The notes under the pieces: model-generated
Told to the model about the DNA's origin: nothing
Database searches by the model: none
The model's input: only the letters and a program-made list of their open reading frames with translations
Source of the DNA: an uncultured Eggerthellaceae bacterium
GTDB taxonomy: Bacteria; Actinomycetota; Coriobacteriia; Coriobacteriales; Eggerthellaceae
Reading direction: 5' to 3'
Length of the DNA: 7,748 bases
Assembly (NCBI GenBank): GCA_946626265.1
Contig: CAMOUE010000108.1
Coordinates: forward strand, 1 to 7,748
Program-made: the position numbers and the translations under genes
Shown: positions 1 to 5,477 of the stretch, in pieces
Layout of the letters: each line of letters begins with the position of its first letter
How positions within the stretch are numbered: position 1 is the first letter of the stretch

Positions 1-617
1 AAGCTGAACTCGAACGCCTTGTCCATGGCGGCCTTCACCAGCTCGGGCTCGTCCACGATGTCCATGAAGAAGTTCATGAGCGTGCGCGCGCCGCAAAAGC
101 CCTCGATGGGCGTGCCGCCGAGCGCACCGTTGATGACGGCAACGTCGGCCTCTTCCTTGATGCGCCCGTTGACTTTGGCGCGTTCCGGGGCGAGCGGGGC
201 CATCTTGCCTATCGGGTCGCCGATCTTCTCCTTCATGAAGCGTGCGGCCCAGGGGCCGTAGCCCTCGTCGATGATGGTCTGGTAGTCCTCCTCGGTCATG
301 AGCTCCTTCTCGTCGAGCTGCCACAGCTCGTCATCGGCCAGTTCCTCGCCGGGGAGCTTGATCTGCGAGAGCCAGAGAATCGAGAGGCCGTAGGGGTTCT
401 GCACCGGGTTGTGCATGGTGTCGATGCCCGGGTGGTCGTGCAGGAAGTCGATGACGGCCGTGGTGGCGGTTTCGATCTTCGTCAGGGCATCGGCGATGCT
501 CAAGCCCTGGGCCCGAGCGATATATGCCGGGCCGCTGTACGAGAAGGGAATCTTATCGACTGTTTTCATGCTGATTGCATCAAATGTGCGTTGAAGACGT
601 TCGTCGTAAAGGCCCAT
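1..617 (-). CDS. URO-D-family (corrinoid methyltransferase-like) protein, 3' part outside window
   Basis: The minus-strand frame opens at ATG 617-615 and stays open to base 1, giving 205 codons without a stop; the C-terminal part lies beyond the window. A strong Shine-Dalgarno (AAGGAG on the minus strand, 628-623) sits 5 nt before the ATG and fixes the start. The protein begins MGLYDERLQRTFDAI and contains KTVDKIPFSY near residue 20, the usual entry to the URO-D barrel, then GTPIEGF around residues 167-173 and MDIVDEPELVKAAMD around 186-200, both like the middle of URO-D/MtaA-type proteins. Known members of this fold either decarboxylate uroporphyrinogen or move methyl groups between substrates, corrinoid proteins and thiols. 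The neighbouring dedicated regulator, rather than haem genes, favours a methyltransferase or demethylase role (inference). The zinc-ligand region is not in view, so catalytic competence cannot be judged. It is divergent from the PucR-type regulator at 772. Confidence 0.8.
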   Translation of the reverse strand, partial: MGLYDERLQRTFDAISMKTVDKIPFSYSGPAYIARAQGLSIADALTKIETATTAVIDFLHDHPGIDTMHNPVQNPYGLSILWLSQIKLPGEELADDELWQLDEKELMTEEDYQTIIDEGYGPWAARFMKEKIGDPIGKMAPLAPERAKVNGRIKEEADVAVINGALGGTPIEGFCGARTLMNFFMDIVDEPELVKAAMDKAFEFS

Positions 618-622
618 GACAA

Positions 623-628
623 CTCCTT
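623..628 (-). promoter_or_regulatory. Ribosome binding site of the left URO-D gene
   Basis: AAGGAG on the minus strand lies 5 nt upstream of ATG 617. It decides the start of this partial gene. Confidence 0.75.
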
Positions 629-671
629 GCGCGTAAGTGCTGGTAATACAGCTGATGGACTTTGCAGTCCT

Positions 672-681
672 AATCGTACAA
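672..681 (-). promoter_or_regulatory. Shared decamer TTGTACGATT upstream of the left URO-D gene
   Basis: On the minus strand this decamer lies 54 nt before the ATG of the left URO-D gene. The complete URO-D gene at 5478 has TTGTACGAAT (5421-5430) 47 nt before its ATG, identical at 9 of 10 positions and in the same orientation. It could be a -35-like element or a regulator half-site. No good -10 is seen 17 nt downstream here, so an operator role is at least as likely. Confidence 0.3.
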
Positions 682-720
682 TCGAGGTAAAGCCATGTAA
701 TCGGTGCACATTGAGATTTC

Positions 721-750
721 TTGAAATAAAATTAGTGCGAAATGCATAAA
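721..750 (+). promoter_or_regulatory. Candidate promoter of PucR-type regulator 1
   Basis: TTGAAA (721-726, 5/6 to the -35 consensus) and CATAAA (745-750, 4/6 to the -10 consensus) are separated by 18 bp. Transcription would start near 757. That is downstream of the ATG at 742 and just upstream of the Shine-Dalgarno GGGAGG (760-765), so the arrangement supports TTG 772 as the translation start. No experimental support; the -10 match is weak. Confidence 0.35.
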
Positions 751-759
751 CACCGACGC

Positions 760-765
760 GGGAGG
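760..765 (+). promoter_or_regulatory. Ribosome binding site deciding the TTG start of regulator 1
   Basis: GGGAGG is placed 6 nt before TTG 772. The in-frame ATG at 742 lies upstream of this site and has no Shine-Dalgarno of its own. Confidence 0.65.
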
Positions 766-771
766 TGCGCT

Positions 772-2307
772 TTGGAGTATTCCTTACAGCTCATAGCCGA
801 GCGCCTTTGCGGCAAGGGATACCGTGCGCTGGCGATGAACGGCAGGGAATCGTTCGCGCGGAAGGTGCGCATCCTTCCCGAATGCGACACGGCGCTCGAG
901 GGCGATACCCTGTACATATGCAAGACCTACCAGGATGCTCAAGCCGCTTCCGCCGATTCGGGCTGTTCGTTCGTGTTGCCCAACATGCCGGATCGTGGCT
1001 GGCGAAAACCGAGCATCGTCGTCGAAGGCGTGGCGAGCCCGGCGAGCCTTCTGAATGCGGTGATCGACGTCGTCGACGAGCTCGATGAGTCTTTTGCCCA
1101 GATGGGCGAACTCGCCTGGCGCTCCGATGGTCTGGGACTTATCGTCGAGCTGCTCTCGAGCCTGCTGGGCAATCCCGTATACATCGTCGATTCCAGCTTC
1201 AAGGTCATGGCAATCGTCGACGATCCCGACATGGAAGAGATGAGCGTCAACTGGATGAACGCCGCCAAGCGCGGTTACCTTTCCTATGACGTCATCGCCA
1301 ACCTCATCCGAAGCAACGAGCTCCACGATATCGAATCGTCGAATTCCGCCGATATCGTGCGGTCGGAATACTTCTATACGCCGTTCGCCAACCTGAACCT
1401 CCGCTTGGACGGCAAGGTCCAAGGCCATCTGTTCGTCGTGCAGATGTACCGCAATATCACGCCATGCGATTTGGAGCTCATCGATCGCGCAGCGCCGATT
1501 GTCTTGCGGGCAATGCAGACCGACCCGGCTTACAGGTCGACGCGGGGACCGTACTACGAGCATTTCGTCATCGATTGGATCGAGGGAAGGCTGCACGATG
1601 CCAGCTACATTTCGAACCAGTTGGACTCCCTTTCGTTCGACGCGCGCAGGCTCGTCGTCGTTGCCGTAGTCGAGCTGCTGGTGTCGAGCGACTTCAGGCG
1701 CGAACATCTGGCCCGTCTGCTCGAAGACCGGCAGGGTTGCCGCGCCGTTTCGCATGACGGGCGGGTTATCGCCTTGTTCCAACTCGGTAGCCATAAAGAG
1801 AAGGATGGCGTACTGCGCAAGATGAAGGGGATTTGTCGTAACCAGCAATGCCGAGCTGTCATAAGCGACGTGCAGGACAGCTTCCTGGACACTCCGCGTG
1901 CTTATCGCCAGGCGCGCGAGGCTCTGCGCATCCGGGATGCGATGGGCCTCGGCGACGACGTGGTGTGTTACGGCGATGCGGCAGCCTATCAGCCCTATTT
2001 GAATTTCTCATGCGTCGAAGAGCTCGAGGCATTTTGCCATCCGGCTATCATGACCCTTCGCGCGTACGACAGCACGCATGCCGTTCAGCTGCTGCCCACG
2101 CTTTCGGCGTTTCTGAAGAGCGACCGCGATGTGCAGGAAACCGCCGACAAGCTGTTCATTCATCGGAATACGCTTTCGTATCGCATGAAGCGCATTTTGG
2201 AAATATGCCCGCTCGACTTGGACGATTTCAACGTTCGGCACCGCCTGCTCGAGTCGATCCTAATCGTCGAGAACTACGATGGAATCACGTCGTATGTGGA
2301 CCAATAA
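772..2307 (+). CDS. PucR/CdaR-type transcriptional regulator 1
   Basis: From TTG 772 the product is 511 aa; an in-frame ATG at 742 would add 10 residues but lacks a ribosome site. The N-terminal ~110 residues resemble a small ligand-sensing region, followed by a GAF-like stretch containing GNPVYIVDSSFKVMAIVDD. The last ~60 residues (about 440-499) form the PucR C-terminal helix-turn-helix, with QETADKLFIHRNTLSYRMKR as the recognition part; 'HRNTLxYRxKR' is the hallmark of the family. An upstream segment (FLDTPRAYRQAREALRIRD) matches the GGDEF-like linker typical of CdaR/PucR proteins. Such proteins are usually cytoplasmic activators responding to a pathway substrate. Being divergent from the left URO-D gene, it most likely controls that gene, and possibly once controlled the truncated URO-D gene downstream. 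It shares architecture with regulator 2 at 3852-5294. The effector is unknown. Confidence 0.85.
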   Translation: MEYSLQLIAERLCGKGYRALAMNGRESFARKVRILPECDTALEGDTLYICKTYQDAQAASADSGCSFVLPNMPDRGWRKPSIVVEGVASPASLLNAVIDVVDELDESFAQMGELAWRSDGLGLIVELLSSLLGNPVYIVDSSFKVMAIVDDPDMEEMSVNWMNAAKRGYLSYDVIANLIRSNELHDIESSNSADIVRSEYFYTPFANLNLRLDGKVQGHLFVVQMYRNITPCDLELIDRAAPIVLRAMQTDPAYRSTRGPYYEHFVIDWIEGRLHDASYISNQLDSLSFDARRLVVVAVVELLVSSDFRREHLARLLEDRQGCRAVSHDGRVIALFQLGSHKEKDGVLRKMKGICRNQQCRAVISDVQDSFLDTPRAYRQAREALRIRDAMGLGDDVVCYGDAAAYQPYLNFSCVEELEAFCHPAIMTLRAYDSTHAVQLLPTLSAFLKSDRDVQETADKLFIHRNTLSYRMKRILEICPLDLDDFNVRHRLLESILIVENYDGITSYVDQ

Positions 2308-2361
2308 TCGAGCATCCGGCATGCGGGCAGCCCGTAAACGTACGAGCGATAAGCGCTGTCT

Positions 2362-2374
2362 GTATGCGCATAGA
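2362..2374 (+). promoter_or_regulatory. Palindromic candidate operator before the truncated URO-D gene
   Basis: TATGCGCATA (2363-2372) is a perfect 10-bp palindrome lying about 42 bp upstream of the possible -10 TATAGT (2409-2414). The stretch GTATGCGCATAGA resembles GTATGCGATAGA at 5355-5366 in the other URO-D/regulator intergenic region, differing by one inserted base. A regulator binding site is plausible but based on sequence resemblance alone. Confidence 0.3.
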
Positions 2375-2408
2375 TAGCTCATGGGGGTAGAGCGTCTCCT
2401 TTCGATCC

Positions 2409-2414
2409 TATAGT
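2409..2414 (+). promoter_or_regulatory. Candidate -10 element of the truncated URO-D gene
   Basis: TATAGT matches the -10 consensus at 5 of 6 positions and lies 50 bp before ATG 2465. No convincing -35 is found 16-18 bp upstream, which would fit an activator-dependent promoter. The 157-bp gap between regulator 1 and this gene holds no other recognisable feature. Confidence 0.3.
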
Positions 2415-2464
2415 TGCATCGTGGCGGAGATCCATAGCAAGAGCCTACGGCGAGAGGGATTCCC

Positions 2465-2606
2465 ATGAGCATGAAGGAACAAGCGCTGAAGGTCTTACGT
2501 GGTCAAACTCCCGATATCACTCCGAGTTGCTTCACGACGTGCCAAGTGATGGTGTGCTCGGCGTATCCCGACATGCTTCAGCATGATGCCGGCGCAAGCT
2601 CGAGCT
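2465..2606 (+). pseudogene. 5' fragment of a URO-D-family methyltransferase-like gene
   Basis: ATG 2465 has a good ribosome site (GAGAGGG, 2452-2458, 6 nt away). The frame begins MSMKEQALKVLRGQTPDITP, then CFTTCQVMVC and ends recognisably with YPDMLQHDAGAS. The 'KEQALKVLRGQTPD-TP' opening is the classic N-terminus of URO-D/MtaA-type proteins, which normally continue for about 300 more residues. Here the likeness stops at about codon 47, and the frame runs on through the promoter and ribosome site of the following antitoxin, ending in the antitoxin frame. No C-terminal counterpart is seen downstream. I read it as a gene truncated when the toxin-antitoxin/Fic DNA arrived or when its 3' part was deleted. 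It is a different subtype from the left URO-D gene. The exact breakpoint (2600-2608) is an estimate. Confidence 0.6.
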
Positions 2607-2627
2607 TTTGGTGTTGGCGGCAAGCTC
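2594..2627. repeat. Short direct repeat and 12-bp palindrome at the URO-D/TA junction
   Basis: GCAAGCTC occurs at 2594-2601 and again at 2620-2627. The first copy overlaps the perfect palindrome AAGCTCGAGCTT (2596-2607). This sits exactly where URO-D coding similarity ends and the antitoxin promoter begins, so it may mark a recombination junction. Such short repeats can also arise by chance. Confidence 0.35.
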
Positions 2628-2641
2628 CCGCATGCTATAAT
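2614..2641 (+). promoter_or_regulatory. Toxin-antitoxin promoter with consensus extended -10
   Basis: TATAAT at 2636-2641 is a perfect -10 preceded by TGC (extended -10, 2633-2635). TTGGCG at 2614-2619 is a 4/6 -35 with 16-bp spacing. Transcription would start near 2648, inside the candidate operator. This is the strongest promoter visible in the window. Confidence 0.7.
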
Positions 2642-2642
2642 T

Positions 2643-2658
2643 GTTGTACGTTGTACAA
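2643..2658. promoter_or_regulatory. Candidate antitoxin operator
   Basis: The heptamer GTTGTAC is repeated head-to-tail (2643-2649 and 2650-2656) and ends in the 8-bp palindrome TTGTACAA (2651-2658). It covers the predicted transcription start and reaches the Shine-Dalgarno AAAGGAGG (2657-2664). Ribbon-helix-helix antitoxins bind short repeats at such sites to repress their own operon, so this is the natural autoregulatory site. Binding is inferred. Confidence 0.5.
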
Positions 2659-2668
2659 AGGAGGAACC

Positions 2669-2983
2669 ATGGCTGACGCGATGGTGACGGCGCGGATGCC
2701 GCAATCCAAGAAAGAAGCCGGCAACGCGGTTCTCCGCAAGCTCGGCTACACCGCCTCGCAAGCAATAAACGAGCTGTACGACCGCGTGCTCGAAACCCAG
2801 TCGTGGCCGCTCGCGCGTACGGAGATGGGCGCCGTCGATTCGCAGCGTTTGGCAGAGGCCCTGTCGTTCGTCGATGGAATCGCGCGTGTCGATGCGGGCG
2901 ATTACGTCGATTTCGATTTCGACGAGGCAAAGCGCAAAAGGCTCATCGCGAAGGGGCGCGCCACGGAGGCTGATTTCGAATGA
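2669..2983 (+). CDS. RelB/DinJ-like type II antitoxin
   Basis: ATG 2669 follows a near-perfect Shine-Dalgarno (AAAGGAGG, 2657-2664) by 4 nt, giving 104 aa. The frame is also open back to 2465, but that part is URO-D remnant plus promoter. Residues 5-45 (MVTARMPQSKKEAGNAVLRK then GYTASQAINELYDRVLET) have the strand-helix-helix pattern of RelB/DinJ ribbon-helix-helix antitoxins: a short beta strand for DNA contact, then a helix, 'LGYTASQAIN' turn and second helix. The acidic C-terminal region (DYVDFDFDEAKRKRL) is a plausible toxin-binding tail. The stop overlaps the toxin start as ATGA, showing translational coupling. The expected role is to neutralise the PIN toxin and repress the operon. Confidence 0.8.
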   Translation: MADAMVTARMPQSKKEAGNAVLRKLGYTASQAINELYDRVLETQSWPLARTEMGAVDSQRLAEALSFVDGIARVDAGDYVDFDFDEAKRKRLIAKGRATEADFE

Positions 2984-3435
2984 ACCTCCTCGTCGACACG
3001 AACATCATCGTCGACGTGCTGCGCAAGCGGCCATACGATTACGAGGCATCGCGTCTCCTCCTCGCGCTCGGCAGCTTGCACGAATTCGAGTTGTGGGTCA
3101 GTCCATCGCAGCTCGGCGACCTCTTCTACATTCTCACGGCGGGCGGGAAGAGGCATCTCGCAGGGCCCGTCGGCGAGGAGCTTTCGGACATCTTGTCCTT
3201 CGTCCGCGTGTGCTCGTTTGGCCATGACGAAGCTCTGTCTGCGCTTTCGTGCGGGTTCGATGATTTGGAAGATGCGCTCGTCTACCAGGCGGCTCGTGCC
3301 GTGAAGGCGGAAGCTATCATCACGAGGAACCAGAAGGATTTCGCACGGTTGTCCATACCCGCTCTCAGCAGCGCCGAATTTTTCGAGTGGCTGTCTGCTG
3401 CAAAGGGCGTGCATTATGCCGAGGCGGCCTTGTAG
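2980..3435 (+). CDS. PIN-domain ribonuclease toxin (VapC-like fold)
   Basis: 151 aa, starting within the antitoxin stop (4-nt ATGA overlap). The PIN signature is intact: LLVDTNIIVDVL at the N-terminus (D6, N8), SPSQLGDLFY with an acidic residue at 47, DDLEDALVYQAA (D95, E97, D98), and IITRNQKDF (N117, D120). PIN toxins use these acids to bind Mg2+ or Mn2+ and cleave RNA, often tRNA. The partner here is RelB/DinJ-like rather than a VapB-type antitoxin. Residues from about 142 (KGVHYAEAAL) lie beyond the normal PIN end, and their codons plus the TAG are part of a 33-bp repeat found again at 6565-6597. The tail may therefore be a rearrangement product. Confidence 0.82.
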   Translation: MNLLVDTNIIVDVLRKRPYDYEASRLLLALGSLHEFELWVSPSQLGDLFYILTAGGKRHLAGPVGEELSDILSFVRVCSFGHDEALSALSCGFDDLEDALVYQAARAVKAEAIITRNQKDFARLSIPALSSAEFFEWLSAAKGVHYAEAAL

Positions 3436-3436
3436 C
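3404..3436 (+). repeat. 33-bp exact direct repeat, left copy (toxin 3' end)
   Basis: Begins AGGGCGTGCATTATGCC and ends GGCCTTGTAGC. It encodes the last codons and stop of the PIN toxin and ends right where Fic-like coding sequence begins. It is identical over 33 bp to 6565-6597, with unrelated flanks on both sides. Internally it holds small inverted repeats (GCAT-t-ATGC and GCCG-agg-CGGC). Confidence 0.9.
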
Positions 3437-3715
3437 AACGACACGCTCGAGGCGGCTACGCCTTCAAATGCGCTCATGGTCGCCGCGTTTTTTCACCTTG
3501 CGCTCGAGGGGATTCACCCCTTCGCAGATGGCAATGGCAGGGTGGGCTGGGCGCTGATGAACTACTTGCTCGTGACGAACGACCATCCTCCCCTCATCGT
3601 GTACGACGAGGACAAGCTCGCTTACTACGGTGCGATGCAGGTATGGGACGACGAGGGCGACCTTGGGCCTATACTCGATTTCCTACGGGCAGAGACAGTC
3701 AAAACCTGGATGTAG
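3416..3715 (+). pseudogene. C-terminal fragment of a Fic-domain protein
   Basis: The open frame gives 99 codons, but its first seven derive from the 33-bp repeat; Fic-like sequence starts at about 3440. The core Fic motif HPFADGNGR (codons 34-42, 3515-3541) is followed by VGWALMNYLL, then PPLIVYDEDKLAYYGAMQ and GDLGPILDFL, the normal Fic C-terminal helices. Full Fic proteins have 100 or more residues ahead of this motif, including the target-docking flap, and these are missing. Fic enzymes transfer AMP or related groups using HxFx(D/E)GNGRxxR; here the last arginine is tryptophan, which should impair nucleotide binding. There is no convincing ribosome site at ATG 3416. I read it as a decayed remnant, probably once a toxin or effector near the TA pair, though a translated fragment cannot be excluded. 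Confidence 0.7.
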
Positions 3716-3851
3716 CCCTGGCGTATTTCCATAATTGCGGAATCCTTGCGCGTCGTGCTGGTCGATGAAGTGGGCGATAGGATTCACTTTTCCAAAATGA
3801 GCGTGGATGCGGGCATGGCAATCCAGGCTAATCTATCACTGAGTTAGAGGT

Positions 3852-5294
3852 TTACTCATGAAGCGCAATCGACAGGCGCAAGTAGAACAGCTCGTCTTGG
3901 TCCTTGAAATCGAGCCCCGTCATTTCGGAGATGCGTTTGAGGCGGTATTTCAGCGTGTTCAGGTGAACGTGCAGATGACGTGCGCATTCCACCTGGTTGC
4001 AGCCGGTCGACACGTAGGTGTCGAGTGTCTTTACGAGCTCCGATTTCGATTCGGCGTCGTAGGTTGCGAGCGCGGAGAGCGCGGGGTGCAGCAGGTCGGC
4101 CGTTGCGGGTTCGTTTCTCAGCACTCGTAACAGGAAGGGTAGCGCCAAGTCCTGGCAGTAGCGCATGCCGGGCTCTTCGGTTGCTTCGCTGGCGAAGAGC
4201 GCTTGGCGCCAGGCGGTGGGGGCCAAGCGGACGCTGGCTATTGGCATCGAAATGCCGATAGCGACGCTTTTGGCGTTGAAACGGTGTTCGATTTCCGCGA
4301 TGAGCGCGCCGATGTCGCTTTCCGCCACGAGGAAGGCAACGGTTTCGCCGACCTCGCATGAAACGCAGGGAATCGAGGTCTTCTCGATTTCGGTCGCGAG
4401 GAGCAACCGTTGTGTTCGGTTGCGTATGGCGAGGCTTTTCACGCATGCAAGGTAGAATCCGTGGTCGCCTCCAATGGTGCTGGTGAGCCGCGTGAGCGAT
4501 TCATCTGCGACCTGCTTGCCCGCGATGAGCTCGGTGAGGGCACGGTGCTGGGATTGATGGGGCGAAAGCGCGTCGGTGAACTCCCGCGCTTGTGCGAGGT
4601 AGCCGGCGAATGCCTCTTCGATGCTGACGGCGAGCCCAACCCCGCTGGTGGCGATCGGAAAGCACATGACGAAGCCGATCCTTTCGTCCTCCTGGATGAG
4701 GTACCTGCTTACAGCAACCTCCCCGTCGGCGCCGTAGGTTGCCCGCGCACGGGCGGTGAGGTCGTGCTGCACGGTGCCGTTCTCGTTGGTGAAGTAGCCG
4801 CCGATCACCTCGGCGCCCAGGCTCCCGCTCTCTTCGATGCTTTCGCGCAAGTCCGCGCTCGGCAATGCGTCGACGTGGAGTCCTGCCAGAAAGCTGCCGT
4901 CTATGCCGAAAACAAGGAACGGTACGCGAATCACTTCGCCGATCATCTCGAGCATGTCGGCGAGGCTGCGTCCGAGCGTCGCTGCTTGCATGAGCTTCTG
5001 GTCGAGCGCGTTGTAGTAATCGAAGGCAGAAAGCACATCGTTGAGCAGCTCCTCGTAATCTGAGCCCTTGAACACGATATGATTCCTTCCGTTTGCCAGG
5101 ATGAGCGCGTCGGCGTACTCGGGGTCCTTAAGGTAATCGCCTGCCTGTCCGATGTAGACGTACTCACGTGACGACCGCCCGCGGGCGCTCGAAAGGAATC
5201 TCATGCCATGGATGGAGCGCTCGTCATCCTGGATGTTGCTCTCGGCGTTGTGCTGGGATAGATAGCTTCGTATCAACGACATGCTCAGGTTCAT
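3852..5294 (-). CDS. PucR/CdaR-type transcriptional regulator 2
   Basis: 480 aa from ATG 5294-5292; a second ATG at 5282 is possible, and the ribosome site before 5294 (GAGATAAG) is weak. The C-terminal ~60 residues form a PucR-type helix-turn-helix: NQVECARHLHVHLNTLKYRLKR, with the hallmark HLNTLKYRLKR. The middle (PFLVFGIDGSFLAG onward) looks like a GAF-like sensor, and the N-terminal part (EYVYIGQAGDYLKDPEYADAL) parallels the 'DTLYICKTYQDAQ' section of regulator 1, so the two are distant paralogues with the same layout. It is divergent from the complete URO-D gene at 5478 and is presumably its regulator. Two phased repeats lie in the intergenic region, one over its own putative promoter, suggesting activation of the methyltransferase and autoregulation. 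The ligand is unknown. Confidence 0.85.
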   Translation of the reverse strand: MNLSMSLIRSYLSQHNAESNIQDDERSIHGMRFLSSARGRSSREYVYIGQAGDYLKDPEYADALILANGRNHIVFKGSDYEELLNDVLSAFDYYNALDQKLMQAATLGRSLADMLEMIGEVIRVPFLVFGIDGSFLAGLHVDALPSADLRESIEESGSLGAEVIGGYFTNENGTVQHDLTARARATYGADGEVAVSRYLIQEDERIGFVMCFPIATSGVGLAVSIEEAFAGYLAQAREFTDALSPHQSQHRALTELIAGKQVADESLTRLTSTIGGDHGFYLACVKSLAIRNRTQRLLLATEIEKTSIPCVSCEVGETVAFLVAESDIGALIAEIEHRFNAKSVAIGISMPIASVRLAPTAWRQALFASEATEEPGMRYCQDLALPFLLRVLRNEPATADLLHPALSALATYDAESKSELVKTLDTYVSTGCNQVECARHLHVHLNTLKYRLKRISEMTGLDFKDQDELFYLRLSIALHE

Positions 5295-5326
5295 ATTCTT
5301 ATCTCACGTTTGTCTAAAGTAGCTAA

Positions 5327-5332
5327 ATCATA
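5327..5332 (-). promoter_or_regulatory. Candidate -10 of regulator 2
   Basis: TATGAT on the minus strand (5/6 to consensus) lies 32 bp before ATG 5294. No good -35 exists; the -35 position (about 5350-5355) falls on repeat R1, fitting control by a bound protein. Confidence 0.35.
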
Positions 5333-5349
5333 ACGAATTAGTTTATACA

Positions 5350-5365
5350 TTATCGTATGCGATAG
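5350..5365 (+). promoter_or_regulatory. Candidate regulator site R1
   Basis: TTATCGTATGCGATAG contains inverted arms TATCG/CGATA. It matches the site at 5402-5417 at 12 of 16 positions and lies exactly 52 bp away, about five helical turns. The intergenic region (5295-5477) is visibly A+T-richer than its surroundings. Confidence 0.45.
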
Positions 5366-5401
5366 ACGTAGAAGTCTTACATATCAACGGATAGTATTGT
5401 G

Positions 5402-5417
5402 TTACCGCATGCGAAAT
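5402..5417 (+). promoter_or_regulatory. Candidate regulator site R2
   Basis: TTACCGCATGCGAAAT has the perfect palindrome CGCATGCG (5406-5413) at its core. It is the second member of the phased pair and lies about 45 bp upstream of the likely start of the URO-D transcript, a usual activator position. Confidence 0.45.
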
Positions 5418-5420
5418 AGG

Positions 5421-5448
5421 TTGTACGAATCGAAGAATTCCTCATAGT
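5421..5448 (+). promoter_or_regulatory. Candidate promoter of the complete URO-D gene
   Basis: TTGTACGAAT (5421-5430) is the decamer shared with the left URO-D gene. If its TTGTAC serves as a weak -35, CATAGT (5443-5448, 4/6) is a -10 at 16 bp, with a start near 5455. TACTAT (5452-5457) is an alternative -10. Both are weak, as expected for an activated promoter. Confidence 0.3.
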
Positions 5449-5477
5449 CTTTACTATACAAAAAGGAGCGTGCCATC

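Noticed and set aside
704..709. GTGCAC palindrome in the left divergent region as an operator
   Set aside because: Six-base palindromes are common; surrounding arms (ATGT/ACAT, AAT/ATT) are centred at different positions, so there is no coherent dyad.
784..1848. 354-codon minus-strand open frame opposite regulator 1
   Set aside because: No ribosome site or recognisable domain; it mirrors a clear PucR-type gene, and long antisense frames are expected in G+C-rich coding DNA.
2324..2334. CGGGC-a-GCCCG inverted repeat after regulator 1 as a terminator
   Set aside because: The stem is very short with almost no loop, and no T-run follows.
2902..3477. 191-codon minus-strand frame opposite the PIN toxin
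   Set aside because: No family resemblance and no start signal; the plus strand has a coupled TA operon with intact motifs.
3726..3742. TTCC-AATT-GGAA dyad after the Fic remnant
   Set aside because: Only four-base arms with mismatched spacers; no T-run and no promoter nearby, so neither terminator nor operator is supported.
4410..5063. 217-codon plus-strand frame inside regulator 2
   Set aside because: Composition of a shadow frame; the minus strand carries conserved helix-turn-helix and sensor motifs.
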